A model generated the notes under the pieces. The model did no database searches and was not told the DNA's origin. It worked only from the letters and a program-made list of their open reading frames with translations. Of a DNA stretch of 58,424 nt, positions 42,201-49,203 are shown piece by piece. The translations under genes were made by a program, and so were the position numbers. Positions within the stretch are counted from its first letter, which is position 1. Every line of letters begins with the position of its first letter. Source of the stretch: a virus. The stretch is taken from positions 1 through 58,424 of the IMG/VR virus record IMGVR_UViG_3300030328_002738. One strand, 5' to 3'.

Positions 42201-42461
42201 AATTTAAATCCTAATCAAAAAATACTTAATGCTAAAGATTACAATAGATTTATGAGGAATCAAAGTAATGTGTTAGAAGGAACAAAAACACAAGCTAATA
42301 TATTAGAAAGATTAGGTTATACAGGAGTTAAAAAATTTCCAGATTCTGACGAATTACAATTTTTAAATCCTAAAAAAAGTTTATCTCTTAAAGGAGTAAA
42401 AGAAATAAGTAACCTTAAAAAAGGGGGAATGAGAAGAAAATGCAAGTATGGATGTTGGTAA
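39264..42461 (+). CDS. modular 1065-aa virion protein with [FY]QxGG linkers
   Basis: The ATG overlaps the portal stop (TAATG). Short linkers YQDGGF (116-121), FQEGGV (458-463), FQKGGF (632-637), YQKGGF (732-737) and KKGGMR (1052-1057) split the protein into modules. Two modules begin with a Gly/Ala-rich hydrophobic segment (about 166-222 and 766-828), as in membrane-penetrating or pre-toxin regions. The last module (about 870-1045) has TYRAVR, STS (936-938) and DELQF (1029-1033), reminiscent of R-S-E ADP-ribosyltransferases. Residues 465-630 could be a muramidase-like module. It ends in a Cys pair (RRKCKYGCW). It may be a processed internal protein or ejected effector set; all function calls are inference. 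Confidence 0.5.
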   Translation: MLTSEEQMQIIKDAITSGYKGPIFKLIDEGHIQKAQIAATENQQEQGLRGSDGNTAMAFPESSGDFNTQGMDFDVDIRKYDNQGNLVRSYNKVPPGVQNLQMGEEEGTVIETPSQYQDGGFYPNPNQPVNIQVDNEKKRREQEKRNDIELKAKIDKEQTEIYSKMLDPINVADAVGMTGIPVVSEAGDLISAGISTARGNYTDASLSMAGITVPFAGGAVLKQGKKTYNVIDRNRDYTSSRYFKGSVKQIDNREDLIKEYNKRNNVYRTDNITGDVMGNKELTDAAKHYGFDPKDPKQMAEFLGTTPTKGTGNRAGVGGPDWAGRSTDIKYYGNYPGQTLKYQKVPDRNAFVTKVNLFGDDISKLSNDQLYDRISALDNQYHHDPNLNIFNTRRTLKELSKLPHGAIINRHTLFPPGIDVTSEIVGKTNIPIRQAKGVLNADEVRQLTNYGKNPFATFQEGGVRRKNLNTAIDEVVKLEDTSNKKKVKKLLEVTNFMENSMGYNPEAYNRTYTNSQASIDKIMLDDLFDKKKDKEGNPTKHSATQKRYFTMLKNAGLPTNKSKFKEKLNSDDATAAVNAMRMVYGKSPEPIPEVTDTLGMFHYYNDNYRKNTKIKDLTESKKRFYEGYKSKFQKGGFEKQFNTNYQESQNYQRIKGSRKGIRQNPDGSEATHLMADNNKNEAWPTLFQSKDGSWFEPIDAYKEAKRRGEIYKFDSREELIRFARKGDWKDTYQKGGFNFNKGFNFNKKKDYSQEAIEERKENNTISYEDAELAASFAPYLGEVIDAKNTVKSLKEGKYGEAALHAAGFMIPFVPGGALVRGAKKLFGKADEIVPMKTTKVGKHTISKEGFDDMMKYQIPPAKYNTELVNAPENTYRAVRNPLDPSTGKVDPSFLYAPNDPTLGLTPITTKEMAEKTALELNPNVYKHKSRFNVGMSTSPNKAAMSDFYAYRVKGSEGYYGRPPGLDKKMKGIKKWDLSYNLNPNQKILNAKDYNRFMRNQSNVLEGTKTQANILERLGYTGVKKFPDSDELQFLNPKKSLSLKGVKEISNLKKGGMRRKCKYGCW

Positions 42462-42531
42462 GTGTTATATAATAATAGAAAAGGCAAAAAATAAAAAACT
42501 ATAAAAAATATCAATATAATTAGTAAATTTG
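42461..42531 (+). promoter_or_regulatory. two-box element before the scaffold gene (possible late promoter P4)
   Basis: AGTGTTATAT (42461-42470) starts at the stop codon of the 1065-residue gene, and TAAATTTG (42524-42531) lies 63 bases further, followed by TTCCA. The portal-gene element has the same boxes and almost the same spacing (with TCCA). It would give extra transcription of scaffold and capsid genes. Confidence 0.45.
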
Positions 42532-42553
42532 TTCCAACAAAAACAATATATAT

Positions 42554-43663
42554 ATGGACCCAAATGAAAAAATACAACTAGATGACATCACATTTGATGA
42601 TGTTATTGGAGGAGATGGAGTAGAAACTCTCTCCTTAGAGGAAGCAGAACCTCTTGCAGAAGAAAAAAATACTGAAGAAAAACCCTCTGATGATAATGTC
42701 TTAGAAGATATTATTGATAATGAAGAAGAAAAAGAAGAGGAAGTAGAAGAAGAAAAAGTAGAAGATAGTAAAGAGGAAGTAGAAGAAGAAGCTGATGACT
42801 CTGAAGAATCTGAGAATGAATCAACAATTGTTGGAGAAGTTTTAGATAAATTAGGTTATGATTTAGAAAAAGAAGCTTATGCTGATACTCCAGAAGGATT
42901 AGCAAATATGACAGCTGATATTGCTTCTAAAATGGCGGACGATAGAATAGATAATGTTCTTGAAGCTTTTCCTTTAGTTAAAAAACATTTAGATTATGTT
43001 TTAGCTGGAGGAGAATCGCAAAATTTTATGGAAGCTTATGATCCTAATCTTGACTATCATAAAGTCACTATTGAAGAAGATGATCAAAGATCACAAAAAG
43101 CAATATTAGGAGACTACTTAGAATTAAAAGGTCATGATGAAACATTTATTGAAGAAATGTTAAATGATTTTGAAGATACAGGTAAATTGTATCAAAAAGC
43201 AGAAGCTGCTCGAGGAGCATTAGCTAAACATCAAGATGCAAAAAGAGATCAGTTAGTTGCTAAACAGAAAGAAGAATCTTCTAAGAAAAGAGAAGAATTA
43301 ACTAATTTCTGGAATGGTGTTTCTGAGACTATTGAAAACTCAGATGCTTTTGCAGGAATTTCAGTACCAAAAAGAGATAAAAGTAAGTTCTTTGATTACT
43401 TATCTACTCCAGTTACTAAAGAGGGGTACACACAAAGAGATGTAGATCATTCAAAAGCTGATTTAGAAATAAAACTAGCAATTGATTATTTGATGTACAC
43501 GGGTTTTGATTTAAGTGGTCTTATATCATCTAAAGCAAAAACTCAAAATGCTAAAACGTTGAGAGAACGTATTAGTAAGAATGAAGATAGAGTTAAATCT
43601 ACTCGAAGATCAACTAGAAGAAATTCTAAGCTTGATTTAGATACTTTAGATCTATCCTTGTAA
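42554..43663 (+). CDS. scaffolding protein
   Basis: A 369-residue protein directly before the major capsid gene. Residues 30-95 are extremely acidic (long Glu/Asp runs), followed by helical, coiled-coil-rich sequence and a basic C-terminus (RSTRRNSKLDLD), the usual charge layout of capsid scaffolds. No protease motif is seen. It would guide assembly of procapsids around the portal and then leave. The leader before its ATG contains a -7-like promoter box. Confidence 0.7.
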   Translation: MDPNEKIQLDDITFDDVIGGDGVETLSLEEAEPLAEEKNTEEKPSDDNVLEDIIDNEEEKEEEVEEEKVEDSKEEVEEEADDSEESENESTIVGEVLDKLGYDLEKEAYADTPEGLANMTADIASKMADDRIDNVLEAFPLVKKHLDYVLAGGESQNFMEAYDPNLDYHKVTIEEDDQRSQKAILGDYLELKGHDETFIEEMLNDFEDTGKLYQKAEAARGALAKHQDAKRDQLVAKQKEESSKKREELTNFWNGVSETIENSDAFAGISVPKRDKSKFFDYLSTPVTKEGYTQRDVDHSKADLEIKLAIDYLMYTGFDLSGLISSKAKTQNAKTLRERISKNEDRVKSTRRSTRRNSKLDLDTLDLSL

Positions 43664-43720
43664 TAACCGGCAATTATCAAGGAAACTTGAATTGTATATA
43701 ACTTTAAAAATAATTAGAAA

Positions 43721-45163
43721 ATGGCAAACAACGGAACGAACATAAGCGTCCAAAAGACGTTTTACAATGACTCGCAAATGACAGACATGAATAGTCTATC
43801 AAATGCATTGTTGGCAAAACCGACTGAACTGTCTCCAATTATTACTCACTTAGCAGGAAAAGACGATAAAAGATTCCCACTATCTTTCTTAACAGAAGGT
43901 GTTGGAAATGTTAAATCTATTGACCGTTTGGAGTATGAGTATCGTGTGGCAACGCATAGATTGAGAACGAGACCAGTAGCGGCAACACCAGCAATAACAG
44001 CAAATGTAGGAATAGGGGGAGCAACTTTTGAGTTGGAATTTCCTGACAAACATTTTGTATTTCCATACGTATTAGTATCTCAAGCAGGTACTCAAGCACG
44101 TATTATGAAAGAACCAGAAGCAGTAGGTTCTAACTGGAAATACACTTTACAATTAATCAACCCAGCAGCTTCAGCAACAGTTGCAGCAGCAGATATTACA
44201 GTTGGAGCTCTTTGGGCTCAAATGTATGCACCTGTAGGAGTAGACTTCTCTAGAGGTAATGCTTCTAACTGGGAAACTCCAGGTAAAGTAAGAAATAAAC
44301 TAACTACGGTTAGAAAATCTTACCACATGTCTGGAAACGCTAAAGATTATGTAGCAGAATTTTCTCTACCAACTAAAGGTGGATCTACTACTAAACTTTG
44401 GATGGACTATGAAGAGTACTTACACATGCTTGACTTTAAAGAAGAGTGTGAAATGTACTACTGGTATGGTCAAAAAACTTATGATACTAACGGAGCTACT
44501 TTCATGAAAGATGAAAATGGACAACCAGTAATTGTAGGCCCTGGTCTATTAGAGCAAATCATTAATACTGATACTTACTCTACTATGACTGAAACCAAAT
44601 TAAAGAACATCATTGGTGATTTATTTTATCAAATGACTGATGCTGCTCAAAAACAAGTAACTCTTTATACTGGTACTGGTGGTGCTAGAGAATTTGATGA
44701 GGCACTTAAATCTCACTTCTCAAGTAATACTTGGAAAGTTGGAGGAGAGAATCGTTTCATCACTGGATCTGGTAGATCATTAGGTATGAGTGGGTACTTT
44801 ACTTCGTATGAGCATATTGATGGACATAGTGTAAATGTTGTAAAACTTCCTATGTTTGATCATGGTGCAGTTGCACAAGCTCGCGCGAAACACCCTGTTA
44901 CAGGATACTCTCTTGAGTCTTATAGAATGGTATTTGTTGATCAATCTAATTATGATGGTCAAAACAATTTACAAATGATCTCTAAGAAAGGTCGTGAGTC
45001 TATGAGATGGTGTGTAGCTGGATCTGTAGTCCCTAGAGGATTTGATTCAACTTCATCTAGAGCATCTGATGTTGATGGGGCGTCTGTACACATGTTAAAA
45101 ACTGCAGGTATCGCGTTAAGACGTTTTGATACTTCTTTAGACATTACTTGTACGGCATCTTAA
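43721..45163 (+). CDS. major capsid protein
   Basis: A 480-residue protein following the scaffold gene, with a strong A-rich leader (AACTTTAAAAATAATTAGAAA) and its own terminator 44 bases after the stop, both fitting very high expression. Its N-terminal helix (MTDMNSLSNALLAKPTELSP) and mixed alpha/beta composition fit the HK97-type fold of crAss-like capsid proteins. Codon use has more C-ending codons than its neighbours, another mark of high expression. Lower-scoring alternatives such as a tail protein are unlikely given the order terminase-portal-scaffold-capsid. Confidence 0.83.
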   Translation: MANNGTNISVQKTFYNDSQMTDMNSLSNALLAKPTELSPIITHLAGKDDKRFPLSFLTEGVGNVKSIDRLEYEYRVATHRLRTRPVAATPAITANVGIGGATFELEFPDKHFVFPYVLVSQAGTQARIMKEPEAVGSNWKYTLQLINPAASATVAAADITVGALWAQMYAPVGVDFSRGNASNWETPGKVRNKLTTVRKSYHMSGNAKDYVAEFSLPTKGGSTTKLWMDYEEYLHMLDFKEECEMYYWYGQKTYDTNGATFMKDENGQPVIVGPGLLEQIINTDTYSTMTETKLKNIIGDLFYQMTDAAQKQVTLYTGTGGAREFDEALKSHFSSNTWKVGGENRFITGSGRSLGMSGYFTSYEHIDGHSVNVVKLPMFDHGAVAQARAKHPVTGYSLESYRMVFVDQSNYDGQNNLQMISKKGRESMRWCVAGSVVPRGFDSTSSRASDVDGASVHMLKTAGIALRRFDTSLDITCTAS

Positions 45164-45206
45164 TCTGGCATTAACGTGCGTCTATATATTGGTTTTGATT
45201 AAGGTT

Positions 45207-45226
45207 GTGGGGGAGCAATCCCCCAC
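45207..45226 (+). terminator. terminator after the capsid gene
   Basis: A perfect 7-bp GTGGGGG/CCCCCAC stem (45207-45213 with 45220-45226, loop AGCAAT), followed by TGCTTTAATT. It lies between the capsid gene and the next gene, so it would limit read-through and give a high capsid-to-tail ratio. Confidence 0.75.
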
Positions 45227-45300
45227 TGCTTTAATTGATTATTAATACGGAGAGTTATTCTTTACATCCACTTAATTAAAACTTTAAAAGAACTTAAATT

Positions 45301-46113
45301 ATGAGTAAAAAAGTGTATTTACGGAGAGAGGACCTAGGAGGTTACTTACCGAAAGCAGTAAGAGCAGAGGCTACAATGAAATTAAGTAGTGTTTATGTAA
45401 ATAGACAACCACTAAAAGGATTTGACAGAGCTGATGAAAAAAAGTATATGGAAGGAATTTTAGATGTTAATCCTGATCATGTTGATTGGCCTAAACATTC
45501 TAAACAATTCTGGGCAGAACTTACAATTCCTGTAGGATTTACAGGAGTAGAATTAGAAATAGGTAAGGATGAATCTGGTATGCCATTAAACATTATGGAT
45601 TTTATCAAGTATTCTTTTGCAATTAAGCATCCTCACGTAGCTCTAACTAAAGAAGAGATGGATTCTGATTTTAGTAAAAGATTTTATATGCAAGACACAT
45701 TAAGAGATGATAAGGTTAAAAATAATCAAATCAAACTTAAAAAAGATGCAGATAAAGAATTTATTAAAGTTTCATCTAACGGAGAAAATATGAAGAGAAT
45801 ATTAAGATTAATGTCTAATACTAATCCTAATAGAATGAGTGAAGAACAAATTGAAAATACTCTTTATGAAATAAAAAATAATGAACCTAAAAAGTTTCTT
45901 AGAGTAGCAACAGATAAAAACTTAGAATTAAAAGCAGAAATTGAAGAAATGGTTTCAGCGGGAGTTTTAAGAAAAATTGGAAATCAAGTAATCTTTATTG
46001 ATGAAGTTATTGGTGATACAATGGGGGATGCTGTAGTTTACTTAAAAGATAAGAAAAATTCTGGGACATTAACAATTTTAAGGTCTAAACTTAAAGAATT
46101 ATCTTTAGTATAA
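45301..46113 (+). CDS. structural protein, 270 aa (connector region)
   Basis: A soluble, charged protein directly after the capsid terminator. An unusual basic start (MSKKVYLRREDLGGYL) is followed by mixed alpha/beta sequence and a helical C-terminal domain (EEQIENTLYEIKNNEPKKFL onward). No motif is recognised. Its place after the capsid gene and immediately before a connector-like gene (TAATATG junction) suggests a head-completion or head-vertex role. A leader similar to that of the capsid gene precedes it. Confidence 0.55.
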   Translation: MSKKVYLRREDLGGYLPKAVRAEATMKLSSVYVNRQPLKGFDRADEKKYMEGILDVNPDHVDWPKHSKQFWAELTIPVGFTGVELEIGKDESGMPLNIMDFIKYSFAIKHPHVALTKEEMDSDFSKRFYMQDTLRDDKVKNNQIKLKKDADKEFIKVSSNGENMKRILRLMSNTNPNRMSEEQIENTLYEIKNNEPKKFLRVATDKNLELKAEIEEMVSAGVLRKIGNQVIFIDEVIGDTMGDAVVYLKDKKNSGTLTILRSKLKELSLV

Positions 46114-46114
46114 T

Positions 46115-47275
46115 ATGAATGTAAATCAAATGCATATAGCAATTCAGCAAGGAGTGGATAAAATTAATTCACTCCAAGCTGACATGCTTTTATCAGAAGA
46201 AATAGATGTAGAATTAAATAAATCTATGTCTAGATTTTTAAATACAAAATATGGCAAGAATAATAAATACGGACAAGGATTTGAAAATAGTCAAAAACGT
46301 ATTGATGATCTAAGAACATTAGTTAAAGAATATTCTGCTCCTACAATTTATAAAGAGCAGTATAATAATAATATTTGGGTAGATCAATTTAGACTTCCTT
46401 CTGATTATTTATATTTAGTAAATCAAAGATCAGAAGTATTTATAAATAATTGTAATCCTATAAGTTTTAGTGTAGATGACACTTCACCTACATCTTACTT
46501 TGTTATGCCTATAGATAATTTGCATAATGGAACAGTAATGATTGATACTCTTGATGTATATGTAGATCCATCAAATATTGCTTTAGGAACTGCAAATATT
46601 CATACAAATGGAGGAGCATTTGTTTATCCACAAGATTTACAAGCATATAAAGATTTTTTAGTAAATCCAATAAACTGGCCTGCAGGATTTGAATTATATT
46701 TTGAAGAATATGGACAATTAGATTTTCCTAACTCAATTATAATTATTATAGATCCTGTTATGCATTCATGGTTTAATTGGGATTCTTCAATTACAAATAG
46801 TGTTTCTAGTAGTAATTTAATAACTAGTTTAATATCTATGGCTGGAGGTGTTACTGATCCTGAAGATGATGCAAATGAAGTAGTTTATGGGCAATATGTT
46901 GAAAATGGGTTAGGAGCTAAAAGATTAGCCCCTACAAGCGCAACTAGAGAGTATGCGTTAAATAAGTTTATACAACATGATGATATATCTACATTATTGG
47001 ATGATCCTTTTAATACAACTAAACACACATCTCCTTTAACAACCATTAGAGGAAGGTATATTGATCTTTACACGAATGATATATTTATAATAGATAAGGT
47101 AAAAATAACTTATATAAGAAAGCCAAAGGAAATTTCACTACCTTTGGCGGTAGGTTGCGAACTGCCTGAGCATACGCATCAAGAAATTGTTGATATGACA
47201 GTAGGGAGCATTTTAGAGGGAATTAGTGATCCTCGTTATAAATCTCAGTCCATTGAGGCTGGGAAAAATGAATAA
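46115..47275 (+). CDS. head-tail connector / ring-type protein, 386 aa
   Basis: The first 90 residues are helical, followed by beta-rich sequence. The last 60 residues (FIIDKVKITYIRKPKEISL, then CELPEHTHQEIVDMTVGSI) match a pattern I know from adaptor/ring proteins of Bacteroidota podoviruses, in which beta strands lead to a helix that contacts the portal. Its place after capsid genes fits a head-to-tail adaptor. The start is in a TAATATG junction. Confidence 0.6.
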   Translation: MNVNQMHIAIQQGVDKINSLQADMLLSEEIDVELNKSMSRFLNTKYGKNNKYGQGFENSQKRIDDLRTLVKEYSAPTIYKEQYNNNIWVDQFRLPSDYLYLVNQRSEVFINNCNPISFSVDDTSPTSYFVMPIDNLHNGTVMIDTLDVYVDPSNIALGTANIHTNGGAFVYPQDLQAYKDFLVNPINWPAGFELYFEEYGQLDFPNSIIIIIDPVMHSWFNWDSSITNSVSSSNLITSLISMAGGVTDPEDDANEVVYGQYVENGLGAKRLAPTSATREYALNKFIQHDDISTLLDDPFNTTKHTSPLTTIRGRYIDLYTNDIFIIDKVKITYIRKPKEISLPLAVGCELPEHTHQEIVDMTVGSILEGISDPRYKSQSIEAGKNE

Positions 47276-47300
47276 TTATTAATTTAAAAAATTAGAAAAA

Positions 47301-48224
47301 ATGGCAAGACATTTGTATATTGGAAACGATGTTGCAGTTAGTTACTCTTCTGGAGTATTGGCTAGCGGAGCATTAGACATCCAAAAACTAAGCGCTACAG
47401 GACCAACTAGTATGGTTGCTGGAGACACGATTGCAGACTCTGCACAATTTAGAATTGTACAAGGAGATGGAAGTACTAATATTGTAAGTCCTTGGATTTA
47501 TGGCAAAGATGTAATTAACTGGAGTGGAAAATCTCATGCAGCACAAACAGCTGAGGTATTTAGAATTGCACTAGGTACTAACGCTACTGCAGCTTCTACA
47601 CACAGATTTAAAATAATTAACATGACTAATGGTGTTGAGCCATTTGAAATGAAATCGTATGAGTATACTGTTGCAGCGTCAGCTACACCAACTACTCAAT
47701 GTACAGCTTTAACAGCAGCTATAAATGCTGATGTTCCTCACTGGGTAAAAACTGTTACTAATAACGGTACTAGTATTGATCTTACAGGTTACAAAAAAGG
47801 TGAAGCTAAAGCTGACGGATCAATTCAAAAAGAATTAGTTCACATGTCAGGTGCAGATAATATGGATGGAGACAACGGAACTGTTGCTACTTTATCTTAT
47901 TCTACAGCTGGATCTCAAGGAGCTGGTGACGGTTACTATGTTAAAGAAATGGAAGAAAACTTAAGAGGTGCACAATATGGATATTACAACAGATTAGAGC
48001 TTCCTAATACTCCTGCTTTAGTAACAGAAGTGGCAGAGCCTTATGATATGTATAATATCACAGCTACTAAAGATGGATCTTCAAATTCACAAATTCACGG
48101 AGTTGACAATCTTATTGAGATTAACATAGCATTTGATAATGGAACAGCAGCTTTAACAGCAGCATTAGAATCTGTATTAAATGGATATTTAGCATCAGTA
48201 AATTTTGCACCAGTCAATCTATAA
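47301..48224 (+). CDS. virion structural protein, beta-rich, 307 aa
   Basis: An Ala/Thr/Ser/Gly-rich, mostly beta protein with no signal peptide, typical of tube, decoration or outer virion proteins. The leader (AATTTAAAAAATTAGAAAAA) resembles that of the capsid gene, so it may be abundant. It lies between the connector-like protein and a small beta protein, so a tail-tube or capsid-decoration role is possible. I recognise no family. Confidence 0.6.
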   Translation: MARHLYIGNDVAVSYSSGVLASGALDIQKLSATGPTSMVAGDTIADSAQFRIVQGDGSTNIVSPWIYGKDVINWSGKSHAAQTAEVFRIALGTNATAASTHRFKIINMTNGVEPFEMKSYEYTVAASATPTTQCTALTAAINADVPHWVKTVTNNGTSIDLTGYKKGEAKADGSIQKELVHMSGADNMDGDNGTVATLSYSTAGSQGAGDGYYVKEMEENLRGAQYGYYNRLELPNTPALVTEVAEPYDMYNITATKDGSSNSQIHGVDNLIEINIAFDNGTAALTAALESVLNGYLASVNFAPVNL

Positions 48225-48251
48225 TTATTAACCTTTAAAAAATAAATTCAA

Positions 48252-48617
48252 ATGGGATTATTAAATAACATAAATGTTGTAAGTGGAGCCACAGGTGCCC
48301 TTACATCTACAGGAGACTATTCTTTAGGAGTAACTCTACCTGCTGGAGCAAAAGTAGTTCATGTGTACCTTGAGGAAACTACTAACTGTGCTACTTCAGC
48401 GTCAGGTACTGTACAATTACAGGCTGCAGGAGCATCTGGCGATGTTGCTTTAACAGCTGCAATTGCTGCTGGATCTGTAGCATCTGGAGAAGTTGCTGTA
48501 ACTAGCGGTTTCTCTATTGTTGAAGCATCTCCGCTACAAGTTACTGTAGCAACAGGAGCTTTAACTGCAGGAGCTATAACTGTTTATGTAGCTTACATAA
48601 ACGGAGCTGACGTCTAG
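48252..48617 (+). CDS. small decoration-like structural protein, 121 aa
   Basis: A Gly/Ala/Thr/Val-rich beta protein (MGLLNNINVVSGATGAL ...) ending ITVYVAYINGADV. Composition and size match capsid-decoration or trimeric stabilising proteins of marine phages. A capsid-like A-rich leader precedes it and a strong terminator follows, so it is probably made in large amounts. There is no Cys except in one TNCAT segment. The exact virion position is unknown. Confidence 0.6.
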   Translation: MGLLNNINVVSGATGALTSTGDYSLGVTLPAGAKVVHVYLEETTNCATSASGTVQLQAAGASGDVALTAAIAAGSVASGEVAVTSGFSIVEASPLQVTVATGALTAGAITVYVAYINGADV

Positions 48618-48634
48618 TAGCATTTAACTATATA

Positions 48635-48676
48635 AGACTTATAGGGGGCATTAGTCCCCCTATTGGTCTTTTTTTT
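48635..48676 (+). terminator. strong intrinsic terminator
   Basis: A perfect 8-bp ATAGGGGG/CCCCCTAT stem (48641-48648 with 48656-48663, loop of 7), extended by AGAC/GTCT (48635-48638, 48666-48669) and followed by a run of T. It is the best rho-independent terminator in the window and separates the decoration-like gene from the tail-fibre genes. Confidence 0.88.
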
Positions 48677-48689
48677 AACAACCAAAAAT

Positions 48690-49193
48690 ATGGCTTTTAA
48701 CATAAACGTAGTAAACTCATGTAAACTTTTAGCTATGAATGCTAAAAGGTATGATCCAAATTCTCTACAAGCAAGTATACAAATAACAAATGTAGACAGT
48801 AGTTCTAGTATATCTGTTGTTATGAATTATGATGCAGCTGGACGAGGTAGAATTAATGTTCCTGTAAGTAATTTACCTACTTCTAATGGAGTATATAGAG
48901 CATGTTTATCTGAAGATGGTATTGAATATGCATGTATTCCAGTTTTAATAAAATGTGACATAGACTGTTGTTTAACTAAATTAACAGATGAATTAATAGA
49001 CTGTTCTTGTGATTGTGCTAGATGCGCTACTACATTAGCTAAAGCCCAAAAAATATATTTATTATTAGAAAGTGCAGCATCAGCTGTAGAAATAGCTTCA
49101 GAAAGTCAAAGTCAATCTTATTTTGAAGACATACTTGATAAATATAAGAAAGCAAGAGAGATTTGTGACAATAACTGCGGCTGTGACTGCTAA
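48690..49193 (+). CDS. cysteine-rich tail-associated protein, 167 aa
   Basis: The start is set at ATG 48690 (MAFNINVVNSCKLL); an earlier TTG at 48663 lies within the terminator. The protein has 14 cysteines in clusters: CDIDCC, CSCDCARC and CDNNCGCDC. The N-terminal 90 residues are beta-rich, the middle helical. Cytoplasm-assembled phage proteins rarely carry so many Cys, so a bound metal cluster (zinc) is more likely than disulfides. It is encoded 10 bases before the large fibre, which is also Cys-rich, so the two probably meet in the tail. Confidence 0.65.
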   Translation: MAFNINVVNSCKLLAMNAKRYDPNSLQASIQITNVDSSSSISVVMNYDAAGRGRINVPVSNLPTSNGVYRACLSEDGIEYACIPVLIKCDIDCCLTKLTDELIDCSCDCARCATTLAKAQKIYLLLESAASAVEIASESQSQSYFEDILDKYKKAREICDNNCGCDC

Positions 49194-49203
49194 AAAATAA
49201 TAT

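Noticed and set aside
48663-48689. N-terminal extension of the Cys-rich protein from a TTG
   Set aside because: It would be translated from the stem and T-run of a strong terminator; ATG 48690 has a normal leader.
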